NCBI GenBank assembly: GCA_022702545.1
Contig: JAHRBC010000006.1
Coordinates: forward strand, 310,001 to 374,000
Length of the DNA stretch: 64,000 nucleotides
Source of the DNA: Phycomyces nitens
Taxonomy: Eukaryota > Mucoromycota > Mucoromycetes > Mucorales > Phycomycetaceae
Direction: 5' to 3'
Position 1 is the stretch's first letter; the number at the start of each line of letters is the position of its first letter. This document shows, piece by piece, positions 34,774 to 46,478 of this stretch. The notes under the pieces are model-generated. The model ran no database searches. It saw only the letters and a program-made list of their open reading frames with translations, and was not told the origin of the DNA. A program made the translations under genes and the position numbers.

Positions 34774-35479
34774 GCTCTGTACATATGTCGTGCTACGAAT
34801 ATGTGTATATATTTCTGTGTTTGGTTGCTGCTATTTACGTATAAATATTTCTGTACATTTATTTAAAATCTGTATTCTTGTCTATGAAAATAATATCATA
34901 ATGACGGCTCGTTTTATTAATAGTATTTATATTATGTCTTTGAGAAGGGATTTTTCAAACATATTCTTATTGTGAATGTATAATGAATTTAATAAAGATA
35001 TTGTTTCAAGTGTATAAATAGTAATCATATAACTTAAAAATAAGAATTGTAGACATATTCACTAGGATGATTGACATGCAAATCTTAATTTGCCATTGAT
35101 TTTAGTAGTGCATTAGAAGATGACAGATATAACATTTATTATACCGTGCAACGAACACAATTTGTTCAAACTTCATGATGACTACAGTTGATGTATAGTT
35201 CTCTAAGCAGCTCTTTTTTTTTTGAAGATATCTAGGCCTCTTCGGTAGTAACACACATTCAAACTCTTCGATATAGCATATTAATAGTATATTCTTATCA
35301 TTCTCTTTCTTTATCTTTTTTCTTATCCGATTCATACTTTTTCATCAAATTAGCAAAAACGTCTTTATCAACATAAGCAAGGTTTAGATTACTACAAAGG
35401 TCCGGTCAACAGACATGCTCTTCATTTCATCTCATACTCTGCCATTTCAACCAAAACTGATACACGTAAAATAACTAAC

Positions 35480-36235
35480 CAAAAAACCGCACAAAAATAT
35501 ATGAGGCACCCCATTTGCCGAAAAGCAGAAAGATGTGCAAGGATCCTTATTTAACTCAAGATATGCTATTTTGAGACTTAATCAACATATTGCCTTGGGG
35601 CTACACTTGAAGAGCTACCAGACACCATGAGAAATACAATTGTCAATTACATCTCCAAGACTACCATCTGCCGTGTCTTTTGCAGAATTTAAATGTCGTC
35701 TCATCGCATTATGTTTATGCTACAACTATCTAAAGGACGTACAAAGAAGTGATTAGCTTTTGCGCAGCACTCTAGAAAATCAACCAATGATTAGGTCATG
35801 TCATTGCAAGGATGAATCTAGATTCATGCTTTTTCCCAAGGAATGGAAGCATTCAGGTGTGTTGCTTTCCAGTAAAGAAATTCAAGAAAAAGCCACTAAT
35901 ATGTTAAGAATCCAGTTTGGCCATGGCTCAGTAATGGTGTAAGCATATTTGTTGGAAGGAGGAGTTGGCCCTCTGAAGACCATAATCACCGCTCTACAGT
36001 ATGCTTACATTAGTATATCGGGAAGTAAACTTGTCCCTTTTGTGATCAATTTCAATGAATTTTATGACAGAGAGTTTATATAGCAAGATAATGCTCCTTG
36101 TCGTGAGTCGAAGCTGGTTGATGCTTGGAAAAGAGCGTCGCGGTATCCTATTAATAGTGTGGCTGCCAAATAATCCAGATCTAAGTTCTATTAAGAAGTT
36201 GTGGTCTTATCTTGAACGCATGGTGGGTGGTGTGG
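35480..36235 (+). pseudogene. Degenerate Tc1/mariner-family transposase
   Basis: Recognisable blocks in order on the plus strand: a region resembling the linker before the catalytic core (RTKK...LAFAQHSRKSTND at ~35738-35790), DESRFMLFPKEWKHSGV (35810-35860) holding the first catalytic Asp, FGHGSVMV (35918-35940), DNAPCRESKLVDAWKRASR (36085-36140) holding the second Asp, and NNPDLSSIKKLWSYLERM (36170-36222) holding the region of the third acidic residue. Frameshifts separate these blocks and in-frame stops occur (for example after VMVW and after SVAAK). Cut-and-paste transposase by homology, clearly inactive here. Confidence 0.8.
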
Positions 36236-36472
36236 TATACACACCACAGTTGAGTGAAATACAAACTCCACAACCGATATCTGGTTCCTCTTTGCTAATG
36301 ACCCTGGAAAATTAACATCCCAGGAGCAGTTACACATCAGGCACACGTACACTTCACACTATTACAGTGATAACCGACCATTACACAATGGAGATTAAAG
36401 TACAAGAGAACTAGACTAATGACTACATAAACCACCATAACATTCTTTATTTAATAAATAACACTCTCAAAG
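36231..36472 (-). repeat. Terminal inverted repeat, right copy (copy 3)
   Basis: 242 bp, reverse complement of the 33103-33345 repeat at roughly 85-90% by eye, starting TGTGGTATACACACC and ending CACTCTCAAAG before TA. Confidence 0.85.
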
Positions 36473-36800
36473 TATCTACAAGATCACTACCCTATTTACC
36501 TCGCTTATAATATTGTAAATTCTCCAAAATATCAACAGACTAATTTTCATCTTGAAAATACACCATATTATATCTTCCTAAAGTTATACTTTTGAGCTTG
36601 TTTTATATATATATATTTCTAATCCACTTCTTGTATTATTTTATATTTAATGATTATGTTTAGAAACTACTCTTCAAAAGCATTCTTTTTTTCTATCTCT
36701 ATCTTTTCTCTCTCTTTCTTTCGTTTGGGTAAAGAAGAGTAATATTAATAAATACTGGCATATCCTTGAAGTCCATAAGGATTGTTTCTTGTATGCTGTC
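36473..36800. other. Flank between transposon and F-box-like gene
   Basis: 328 bp AT-rich sequence with a TA tract at 36606-36615 and a CT-rich stretch; 3' flank of the minus-strand F-box-like gene. Confidence 0.45.
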
Positions 36801-38606
36801 TCAAAGATTTTTACTATTGACACAAAGTTGCTTCACGGATCCCAAACAAAGGTCTATGTATCCTTGCACTGCACTCTCACTCAAGTACCCTATGGATCTA
36901 TTTTCAAGACTTGGTGATGGTGTTCTGATTCTCAAGAAATCAGGAACCTCTGTATTCGGTGTGCTCGTGTAATATTCTTTAAGAAAGCTAATGTCTTGGT
37001 GATCGAGTTTCTGGCAACGATCTGAATGAACCGTGTCATTTAGGTCGGATATATAGTACCATTTTTCATCCACATAATCAGCAGAATTGTTTTGGAGATG
37101 GTCAGTATTGGCCCTGTCTGCAACCAGAGGAAACTCATACATTCTAGTGAGCGATACGATATTCATCTTGTGCTCGGGTATAAGAACAGAAAGGCCAGTC
37201 GTCATAAAGTATGTGTATTGTATGCGTAATATGTCAAATGCTGTGAATGGCATGTATATCTCCATTCTTTTTGTCAGCAAGGAAGCATGGTCTATGACAC
37301 TCGCATACAGCAAGTGCATTTCTGAAAGATCCGGACATCGTACAGAGATGTGGTTAAATACATTTGCGTGGACTCTGGAATTTGTTATCGTTATTGATCG
37401 TAGTTTGCTTTGGTTGAGATTTGGCTTTTGGGACAATATGATTTCAGTGACATTTAGCTCTATATTCTTCAATGACACACATGTATCCAGCACGAGGTTC
37501 AGAGGAAGAAACAGCTTCTGACCGTTAATATGTAGATCAGATAGACTTTTGTAATCACCAAGAAGTGTAATTATTTCCGGTACGTCTGTCCCATTTCCAC
37601 TAATGTCCAGTTCTAGATGTACTAATGTGTCTGTTGACGAACAGCCAATGGTTTCGATTGCAGCTGGTATTGTGTCCTGGATATGATTGATATCGATAGA
37701 GAAATCCAAGTATTTGAGGGAGATCTCTGCTCGGCGAAGGGATTCAAAGAAAGATTGGTATCTCCAGAGTTTGAACAGACTGCCGTGTAGTTTCATGCTC
37801 TGTAGCTTTCGACAACATCCAATTTTGTCCAAGAATATCCTTACATGATCTCTCCAGTCTGCGGTCTCGGCAATCTCAAGTTTATCAATGTTCATGTGAA
37901 GGGCGCAGAGGTCTGGGTGCTTATATATCCAATACAATAGCCACCTTGGGTCTGGTATTGTGGTTATGACTTTCAGGGATGTGAGTCTAGTTTTCTTTGG
38001 AGATGATGAAATATAGCTCATGTCATCATCAGACAATGCCAAGAGTTTTCCTTCAAACGAAAAATCTTCTAAAACAGGCAGGCTTGAATGGATCCTATCA
38101 ATGTCGCTTAGGTCAAATGGCATCGTGGCTTCGCCTGCTTTAACAGGTAGGTGTAATAGTCTGAGACCAGGCATGCACGATAGAATACGACCGAGAGACT
38201 CTATTTCAATGGCGTCTCTATAGAACTCTAGTTCTGATAGAGTGTTCCACTGTTTCCAACCCGCCATAGTGTCTGTGTCGAGCGTGAAATCATACACATT
38301 TGGAAGAGAGAGACAAGTCAGCTCTTGGCAGCCGTACTGTAATTTTCTGAGATCTGTGGATGCTATGTCGAGCCATTCAAAAAGGGTCAAGGTTCGTACA
38401 AAGCAACCAGGTACACTTGGAGACGTATTTGCGGTGATAAAAGCCTTTAACTGTCTGTCATTATGAAGCTCGACATTGCTCCATAGGGTATGAAAGAAAG
38501 GCGTGTGCCATACTCGAGAGGTAGAGGCACATACAGTCTGGTCATGTTTGCTTATTTTCTCGGCGATTGAACGGTTGATTTCATATGGTAGACAAGACAA
38601 GGGCAT
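36801..38606 (-). CDS. F-box-like leucine-rich protein
   Basis: Single-exon 601-aa protein. The N-terminus MPLSCLPYEINRSIAEKISK followed by QTVCASTSRVWHTPFFHTLW matches the F-box pattern (LPxEI, then a C-x-S/T-x-x-W helix), which binds Skp1 in SCF ubiquitin ligases. The remainder has irregular leucine-rich repeats typical of the large F-box/LRR families of Mucoromycota (LTCLSLPNVYDF, LRLLHLPVKA, LKYLDFSID, LVHLELDISGN, LKNIELNVTE). A polar C-terminal tail of ~120 residues follows with a Ser/Pro patch (RIRTPSPSLENRS). No intron is needed. Substrate unknown. It is the first intact gene beside the transposon cluster and is divergent from the hydrolase gene. Confidence 0.8.
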   Translation of the reverse strand: MPLSCLPYEINRSIAEKISKHDQTVCASTSRVWHTPFFHTLWSNVELHNDRQLKAFITANTSPSVPGCFVRTLTLFEWLDIASTDLRKLQYGCQELTCLSLPNVYDFTLDTDTMAGWKQWNTLSELEFYRDAIEIESLGRILSCMPGLRLLHLPVKAGEATMPFDLSDIDRIHSSLPVLEDFSFEGKLLALSDDDMSYISSSPKKTRLTSLKVITTIPDPRWLLYWIYKHPDLCALHMNIDKLEIAETADWRDHVRIFLDKIGCCRKLQSMKLHGSLFKLWRYQSFFESLRRAEISLKYLDFSIDINHIQDTIPAAIETIGCSSTDTLVHLELDISGNGTDVPEIITLLGDYKSLSDLHINGQKLFLPLNLVLDTCVSLKNIELNVTEIILSQKPNLNQSKLRSITITNSRVHANVFNHISVRCPDLSEMHLLYASVIDHASLLTKRMEIYMPFTAFDILRIQYTYFMTTGLSVLIPEHKMNIVSLTRMYEFPLVADRANTDHLQNNSADYVDEKWYYISDLNDTVHSDRCQKLDHQDISFLKEYYTSTPNTEVPDFLRIRTPSPSLENRSIGYLSESAVQGYIDLCLGSVKQLCVNSKNL

Positions 38607-39511
38607 GGCTTTAGAGGTTAAAGAAAAAAGATGAATGCATATTTCCTTGGATATGAATATGCTTGAATATAAACAAAATAAAAAGGCAATACCCTCAGTT
38701 TAAGAGTATAAGATGTTGGCTATAATGTCTATCAGATCATTTGTTCTGAGGTTAGAAGGATACAAATTTCAAAATTCCTCGACAGAGCTGGAAATACGAT
38801 TGTAAGAAGATGAATGTAGAGTGGCTAGATTAACAATAGATAAACAGGTAACAATCACCAAAAGTGTGGTACTTGTGGAAATTTGCCGATTATTGCCACT
38901 GATATATAATAGATTATGTCTTGTAAATATATCAATAGCCATTATAGAATAGCCTGTAGTTTATCATTCTAAACGGTTCACCAAAGTTGTTTTTTTTTGT
39001 TTATAATAGTTAATATTTTTCTAAATTGAAACAATAGACAACATTTGGGGTAATCTATTATTGCAGAAAATAAACATGGTCATACTCTATATTTTGCACA
39101 ATTCAAATGTTCCCACAATCGCACAGCTCAATTGTTTTGCCGAGTATCTTTAGTCATTCACTATAACCAGCATACCTTATTTTGGCATCTTGAGAAACAG
39201 GGAACAAGCTTAAAGTGAATTTTCTAGACATATTTTAGTTGAGATAAAGGCCCATTTGGTAATTGCCATTGAAAATCACAGGGCCTTCAAAGGATAGTCC
39301 GTTCAATATGGCTAATAGGTTGTCATTTGGTTTTGCTTATCAAACAAACACCCATTTCAACGATATCTAAAAAAGGCAGCCAAAGTAACAGCCCAAGAAC
39401 AAGCCACCAAGCGTTTCTAAGCTCTGCTAATTACGCTGACTATAAAGAATACTTCGGACTTGAAAAAAGCCAAACTGCTTTAACCTTTCTCTTCAATCTT
39501 CATAAACATTC
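38607..39511. promoter_or_regulatory. Divergent promoter region, F-box-like / hydrolase
   Basis: 905 bp between divergent start codons, AT-rich. A short CT-rich run precedes 39512. No further gene; the frame at 39327-39524 has no domain. Confidence 0.4.
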
Positions 39512-41011
39512 ATGGGTCCCGTAAAGTTATTCCACAGCAGCAATCCTGTTACGATTGCATTAAAGCGAGAAGGAAGAAAGGTCTCGCTTGTTGATTACAT
39601 TACCCAAAAATGCCCTTCTCTTGTCGGCCCAAATGCAGTTTATCATCCTACACCATACCTATTCAACGGTCACCTCCAGACAGCATACGCTTCTTATTAC
39701 AACGGCAGCACCTCGAAACAAGATGTAGTATATGAAAGGTTTGTCGGATAACCCGTTAAAATTGTTTCAAGACGCTATCTAACCGTGTCTTTTATATATC
39801 AGAGAAATCCTCCCGTTGCCCGATGATGGACAGATTGCCTTGGATTGGGCACCAATTAAGCCCACTGACATGTCTGATAAGACACCAATCCTTATCTGTC
39901 TCCATGGGCTGACAGGTGGAAGTTACGAAGCTTATATCAAGAGTGTTCTTGAAGTGGCAAGTATTTTAGGGATGTTTTGCCAACAGAACAAGAGTATTTA
40001 CATTTGGGATTAAAGATTACAAGAGCACCATTCAACTACAGAGGTGTAGTTATCAACAGCCGTGGATGTGCTGGCAGCAACATTACCACACCTCAGCTTT
40101 ACAGTGGTGCATACACAGAGGATGCCAGAAATGCCATTAAACATATCCAAAAATCCTTGGCTCCAGGCACACCAATGATTGGCATTGGCTTTTCTTTGGG
40201 ATCCAACATTCTTGTCAAGGTAAACTTTTGAATTTTTTTTGACAATTGTATTGAAAAATACATTGGTCTGACATGGTAAATTTAGTACCTTGGAGAAGAA
40301 GGAGACAAGACACCTCTTGTGGCCGGTATCTCGGTAGCAAACCCTTTTGATTTTAAGAGGTAAAGAAAATCCATGCAAAAGGTTTGGTAAAAACTGTGTA
40401 CTGAAAGTCTCGTATATAGCTCAATTGAAATGCTCCATCAGACGTTTTTGGGAAGACGAGTCTATTCTACTGCAATGGCTACTAATTTGAAGAACGCATT
40501 CAAAAGGTAAATACAAAACACTTTATCAGACGTTTGAACCTGACAATTTTCTAGACATATGGATATCCTCTTGGAGGGTGGAAAGGTCGATAGAGATCAG
40601 ATAATGTCTTCCAAGACTCTTCTCCAGTTTGATGAAGCCTGCACACGTAGATTGGGAAACTACACTACTGTAAACAACTACTACCGTGATGCAAGCTCCT
40701 GCCGGTTTATCGAATTTGTCCGTGTGCCTCTTTTGTGCATTAATGCACTCGATGATCCTATTGCACTAAAAGCTTGCATTCCATATGATGAGATCAAAAT
40801 CAACCCTAATGTTGTCCTTGCTACTACAGAAAATGGTGGTCATATTGGCTGGTTCGAACATTATCTATATCCCTCGCGTTGGGTTGTCAAGCCTTTGGCA
40901 GAGTTCTTTGTTGCCATTGCAGAGGCTTATGATACCCGCGAATCCTTGCCCAACTCCTTGTCGCCAACACAAGTAGATAAGGCAGTAGATGATATTCAAT
41001 CCAAATGTTAG
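39512..41011 (+). CDS. Alpha/beta hydrolase of the Eht1/Eeb1/Mgl2 (ABHD1/3) family
   Basis: Serine hydrolase/acyltransferase family that includes yeast medium-chain fatty acid ethyl ester synthases and monoacylglycerol lipase. Six exons: 39512-39738, 39803-39960, 39987-40219, 40286-40359, 40420-40506 and 40555-41011; about 411 aa. Hallmarks: N-terminal YLFNGHLQTAYASYY, oxyanion region CLHGLTGGSYEAYI, the NYRGVVINSRGCAGSNITTP block, nucleophile elbow GIGFSLGSNILVKYLGEEGD (Ser ~198), Asp in CINALDDPIAL and His in TENGGHIGWFE. There is no signal peptide. The exon 2/3 junction is doubtful: the in-phase choice that keeps most sequence needs a 26-nt intron (39961-39986). A 65-nt alternative ending at 40025 drops 13 residues in a poorly conserved loop. 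The other junctions are solid. Confidence 0.9.
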
Positions 41012-41298
41012 TAGTGTACATATACTGATGAATTGAAAAGCTTCTTTTTTTGAAAGATACCGATAGAATTTTAATAAACCAATGTTCATATGATTGTTTT
41101 GTAAGAAAAAAAGTGTATGTAAAATGTCCAAATAAACAAACACATACTTGAGGCTCAAAAATATTGAGCGAGTGGTATTTCGTATATTATTTTCAAGTGG
41201 GTTATCTTTTAATAAATTAAGAAAAGTACCAGGATCTGATATTTTGGTTGGCTTTAACAATATAACATATAAAAGAGTTTATAACCATCGAATCTCAA
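41012..41298. promoter_or_regulatory. Short spacer upstream of chitin synthase
   Basis: 287 bp between the hydrolase stop and the chitin synthase start on the same strand. It must hold the hydrolase terminator and the chitin synthase promoter unless the latter lies in the hydrolase gene. AATAAA at 41072-41077 region is a possible polyadenylation signal. Confidence 0.4.
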
Positions 41299-44138
41299 AT
41301 GCACCAAGCAATACAGCGCCAACAAGTTCGCCAGTCATACCCAAATGACTCTACAGTCTTGCCAGTAGCTTATAGAAGCCAATTTGTTGCAAGAAACTGT
41401 CATTTATCGGGACAACGAGAACCCATTGGGGACGAATATCCGCACATGTTCCAAGCTCCACAGTTGATGCCACGTAATATTCCAAGAATGAATTTGGAAA
41501 ATATACCATGTTATCAAGAGGAGCTGTACAATACTGGTGAGTGTTCTCATAAAATATACTAAACATACTACTATATTGTTTTATTAATGGCACGGGAAGC
41601 CAAGTTTACTCGTGGCAATCTGGTATTGGACTGTCCAGTGCCTAATCGATACCTTGCTTTGGTTCCTATTCGAAACAGCAAAGAGTATACTCATATGCGT
41701 TACACTGCTGCTACATGTGATCCAAGCAACTTTATGAGAGAAGGACACACCATTAGACAGCAACTAATGGAAAGAGAAACCGAGCTTGCGATTGTGCTGA
41801 CCATGTATAATGTACATTTATATAAGATTATTTATATCTCATCTAACATTCTATTAATAGGAAGACGAGACTCTATTCACCCGTACAATGCACGGTGTCA
41901 TGAAGAACATTTCACACTTGTGTTCAAGGAATCGATCAAAGACATGGGGAGTAAACGGATGGAAGAAGATTACGGTGTGCATTATAGCAGATGGGCGCAA
42001 GGATATCAATCCTAGAGTGCTGTCAATCTTAACTACACTCGGGGTTTACCAAGGAGGCGTGGCCCAGAGTATTGCAAACGGAAAGGCGGTTTCTGGGCAC
42101 ATATACGAGGTAAACTATGATAGATAGCAATAGGTCATGGCAAAAAATTCATTTGTATAATATGTTTACAAAGTACACCACACAATTGTCCGTTGCCTCT
42201 GATATGGAGTTCAAAACCCCAAATGATGGTGTTGTCCCTTGTCAGATTATTTTCTGTCTCAAGGAAAATAACCAGAAAAAGATCAATTCTCATCGATGGT
42301 TTTTTCAAGCCTTTTGTCCACTTCTTCGACCAAAATATTGTGTCTTGCTAGATGTCGGAACGCGGCCTGGGAACAAGTCTATCTATCATCTCTGGAAGAC
42401 ATTCGACCTTGACAGTCGGGTTGCTGGTGTTTGTGGAGAGATACGAGCCATGACAGGTCGTATGGGTACATCACTATTTAATCCACTGGTTGCATCCCAG
42501 AATTTTGAATACAAAATCTCTAATATTCTGGATAAGCCATTCGAATCAGTATTTGGCTATATTTCGGTATTACCGGGCGCTTTCTCTGCTTATCGATACA
42601 AAGCCCTCTTAAATGATGCTAATGGATATGGACCTTTGGAAAAATACTTTATGTGCGAGACACAACATGGATCCGATGCTGATATATTTACAGCAAACAT
42701 GTACCTTGCTGAGGACCGTATATTGTGTTACGAATTGGTGTCCAAGAAAAACTCAAGTTGGCTTTTGCGTTATGTATCAAATGCATATGGAGAGACAGAT
42801 GTACCTAATAAAGTATGCTGGTTTTTTGTGGATACTCCAACTATATGTTAACGGTTTGTGGATTTAACAGGTACCAGAATTCATTTCACAGCGTCGAAGG
42901 TGGTTGAATGGTGAGGATAATTGAGCGATATTTTTCATAAGCTCATACTCTCTTTCAGGCTCATTTTTCTCGACTGTCTATGCAATATATCACTGGAAGA
43001 AGATATGGGGTTCAAAGCATACTCTTTTCCGCAAAACAATGTTTATGTTTGAACATTTCTTTAACACAGTCAATCTGATTTTCTCTTGGTTTGCACTGGT
43101 ACACACACACACTTAACCCTAATTTCATAAAATATATGCTTATAAAACTGGTTTTTTTTATATATAGGGAAACTTTTATATAATATTCCGAGAACTGACA
43201 AAGACCCTTTCTTCCAATTCACTTGATCCTCGGCCATTTCCAGTCAGTTATTCATTATACATCAATGTAGCTCTTGACTGGGTGTATTGTAAGCATAGAC
43301 CCTAAAGTAAAACATACTAACACAGATATTTTTAGCAATTTTGTTGATGTTCTTATTCGTGATTGCGTTGGGGAACAGGCCTCAGGGATTCAAGTATGCC
43401 TATATAGCCAGCATGACAATATTTGGGCTCCTTATGCTCTATTTAATGTTTGCAATGGTTTGGATTGTTATTATCGGTATCAAGGCAGCTATAGAAAGTC
43501 CAGATGGTTCACTGATGGCTATACTTGGTCACTATAGAGTCCACAACATCGTAATGTCTGTATGCTCTACATTTATTATTTACTTATTGTCTGGGATATT
43601 ATTTCTCGATCCTTGGCATATTGTTACCAGTATGATACAGTATATTGTTCTGTCGCCAAGCTATGTCAACGTACTTAATGTGTATGCTTTTTGTAACACG
43701 CACGATGTATCATGGGGAACAAAAGAAGACACACACGCTTTACTTGATACGAGAAGTATTCAGCCTAGAAGCAGTAGCAAGAACAATAGTTTGAGAATAT
43801 CGGCTTCATGTTATTCCACAAATGTAGAATCGGATTACCGCAAAGCATGTCAAGATGTTCATGACAAGCGAAAGACCAGGAAGCTCCACACCAACACAAA
43901 GGCAAAAAAAGAAGACTATTATCGAGCTTTTCGAACTTACCTTGTACTGGCATGGACATTTTCCAATTTAACAATGGTTGTGCTTCTAACAAGTGCGGAA
44001 ACCGACCGATGGTTTGGAGACTCTCAGATAAGAATCACAACTTACATAGGATGTATACTTTGGTCAACGGCTGCAATATTGGGTGTTCGCTTTCTTGGCT
44101 CATGTGTCTACCTCGCCAAAAGGATCTTTCAAGGATAG
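41299..44138 (+). CDS. CHS: Chitin synthase (class I-III type, QRRRW)
   Basis: Processive GT2 enzyme that polymerises UDP-GlcNAc into chitin at the plasma membrane. Eight exons: 41299-41536, 41600-41811, 41861-42109, 42174-42812, 42871-42910, 42959-43098, 43168-43288 and 43336-44138; 813 aa. A short N-terminus is followed by [18 protein letters not shown] and [16 protein letters not shown]. The catalytic domain has [87 protein letters not shown] and QRRRWLNG (453-459). Membrane segments span ~470-640, and the signature [11 protein letters not shown] is present, with a final pair of helices. All catalytic motifs are intact and there is no myosin or cytochrome-b5 domain. The start is the first ATG giving a plausible N-terminus; an upstream exon cannot be excluded. 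The exon 1/2 acceptor (CGGGAAG) is weak. Confidence 0.94.
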
Positions 44139-44608
44139 CTATCATGGTTTTGAACGGCAGCAACTAATAAACGAATATTCATAACCAAAATCTTGTAGAC
44201 TTACCTATAATTGAATCTTTAATCAGCTGATTTGAGGTAGAGAACCTTTCTTGATAGAAAATTTTATTTTATAAACACTTGGATACAAGATACCCGTAAC
44301 AAAATCCTATGCTCTATATTCCGTGTCCAATAACTCTATTTTATGCTTACCAATTACCCACCATCGGTTTTATAAAGCATCTTCTTCTTTTTGTTTCTAT
44401 TTAATTATCATATAATCCCAGTATATAGTTAGACTTGTAGACATTGGCGGTTTTCACCGAGTTAATTATCGTTTATATTTAGATTAAGTGGAAAATTTGA
44501 GATGGTTTGTAGGAATTTCAAGGTAATGGCTAGAGTCCCAATATTTCAAAGTAGTTTCTTGGTTGAAAAACACCAATCACTATTAAAAGATCTTGTCCTA
44601 AGCCGAAA
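44139..44608. other. Intergenic, no gene seen
   Basis: 470 bp 3' of chitin synthase up to the first inverted-repeat arm; AT-rich, no coding sequence. Confidence 0.5.
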
Positions 44609-45163
44609 AATAAAGACTATTTAATAGCATGGTTGAAAGACTCGAGCTGTTTATCGAATAGAGAGATACAAACCTCGATTATTTATAGATAAATATGAGA
44701 AAAACTTTGACTATCTGCAAGCAAACTTCCTAAAACGTCAAGAGTACAGACATCATGGGTACCATCTATTCCTCTGTTACTCTTTGTGTAGTTTTGGACA
44801 GCTCAGTATAAAATCATACAACACATGCCGCCTTGTAGAGTTCATAGTGAATCTCTTGAAATGATCGATATTGTCAATAAAAGGAAACATACATTGTTAT
44901 TATAGACAATACTTTATAAAATATAACCAATTACAATCAAAGTGTCATGCGTTGTAGCTTTGATTCTAGCTTGAGAAAAGAACCTACACAAAAAATAATA
45001 AAGGAATAGATGGAACCCATGCTGTCTGTACTCTTGACGTTTTAGGAAGTTTGCTTGCAGATAGTCAAAGTTTTTCTCATATTCATCTATACATAGTCGA
45101 GGTTTGTATCTCTCTATTCAATAAACAACCTGAGTTTTCCGACCATATTATTAAATAGTTTTT
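44609..45163. repeat. Long inverted repeat A (~183-bp arms, ~190-bp loop)
   Basis: Left arm ~44609-44791 and right arm ~44984-45163 are reverse complements with scattered mismatches. The best-matched core runs through GAGAAAAACTTTGACTATCT and CTAAAACGTCAAGAGTACAG on the left, with exact complements on the right. No ORF or transposase inside. Possibly a foldback or MITE-like element; no clear TIR/TSD seen at the edges. Confidence 0.8.
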
Positions 45164-45753
45164 TTGCTCTAAAACGAGGCCTTTTTAGTATCAATTGAAA
45201 TGCTGTCTATCATCCAGTTTGGCTTTCTTTATTTTGTGTAAAACGCAAGTAGACCATCCTTGTAAATATTCTATAGAAACTCACTTTGAATCCAAAAATA
45301 AAAATAAAATGTGGCATGTATTACTAATTAGCACAGACACTAAGCAAAATAAAGTCTAGTTTCTACGAGAATAACTTCAACACCTGATGTGGTGTTGAAA
45401 GAAGAGCATCTATACTTTTAATAGTTCTACCGCATACATTACTTGTATCTAGACTATAGATATTGCAAAAAGAAAACAATGCTTTTACTTGAAACAGCTG
45501 TTTTGACTTTCAAGACTAATAAAAATACGCAATATAGCCGTTGTAGATATTGTATTTATTTATCCAAAGAAAGATAAATTTACCTGGTGATAAATTATTT
45601 TTCATAGCTCTGTATAATGTTTGAACGCTTTCTGAATTTTGAAAGATAAAACGTGCTGAACATATATATATAATATTAACTTTTGGATTTGCCATATATT
45701 TCCAACAGCCTTTGTTTACCTCCTTAAAAGTATTCTAGGTTTGTTTTTAGCAA
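45164..45753. other. Intergenic, no gene seen
   Basis: 590 bp AT-rich DNA between inverted repeat A and the TIR-bounded element; no coding sequence recognised. Confidence 0.5.
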
Positions 45754-46199
45754 AGTAACCCCACCCTCAAAGTTCGTTTCTTAACAATCCAATGTTCGGT
45801 TTTTTATTTTATTTTATTGGTCAGAAAGTTTAACCAGGTTGCAGTGAGCCAAAGTCAAGTCTTTCAGGGTTACAGCTGTGTAACGTTTGTATTTGGCATT
45901 AATGTTGGCATAAGTGAACCAATGCCAATGGTACCATCTTCTCTTTTCATTTTTCTCCTTTTCATTGATTTTTCTAGTTACCATGGATACTAAAGTAGTG
46001 TATACACAAGCCTGCTGACTGGGTCTGGGCATTTCTCCAAATAAAGAAAATTATGAAAAAGCAAACCAATACTTTGCAAGACTTTTATATGTGTGTCATA
46101 TAGATTTACTTTGCTAAATGGATCCAATTGCGATTTCTCGATACTTGATTTCCCAAAATATTTTTTACATAACGTTCTTATGCTACCATCCACCCTTCA

Positions 46200-46478
46200 A
46201 TTCCCTCCAAAATACCTGATTGTTCAACTGCAAATACAGAGGATATCAAAGATCATGGTAATGATAGCAATGAAGCTAATACTTTGGAACTTTTGCCCGT
46301 AACAAAGCAAAGTATTGTGGACGCCATAAAAATAATCCTTCAAGCACACAATTCTCCAACATTGTAATTCATGACAATATCTCTGTAGATCAAGCAGCTC
46401 TCAAATCAACCCTGTCAGGATACTTTATCAAAGAACCAAAATTATTGACACGAGTTATTCAACTGATGAATTGAGATG
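46200..46478 (+). pseudogene. Frameshifted gene fragment of unknown identity
   Basis: Codon-like sequence in two frames joined by a single-base shift near 46363. The first frame gives an acidic then helical stretch (TANTEDIKDHGNDSNEANTL, KQSIVDAIKIILQAHNSP) and the second continues DNISVDQAALKSTLSGYFIK then LLTRVIQLMN and a stop. It reads like part of a real protein rather than random AT-rich DNA, but I do not recognise the family. No start codon or splice sites support an intact gene. The second half lies in the left arm of the inverted repeat. Confidence 0.45.

Larger units (their letters stand above)
33103..36472 (+). mobile_element. 3.37-kb DNA transposon with ~242-bp TIRs and a broken Tc1/mariner transposase
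   Basis: Bounded by inverted copies of the same ~242-bp repeat (33103-33345 and 36231-36472), with TA immediately outside both ends (33101-33102 and 36473-36474), as expected for Tc1/mariner target duplication. A degenerate Tc1-like transposase on the plus strand (about 35480-36235) directly abuts the right TIR. The ~2.1 kb between the left TIR and the transposase is non-coding and contains two internal tandem duplications. The element-level model is an inference from repeat geometry, TA flanks and transposase homology. Confidence 0.75.

Noticed and set aside
33103..36472. Reading the 242-bp repeats as retrotransposon LTRs
   Set aside because: Copies 2 and 3 are inverted, outer edges are flanked by TA, and a Tc1-type transposase lies between; LTRs should be direct. 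The gypsy remnant lies outside the pair.
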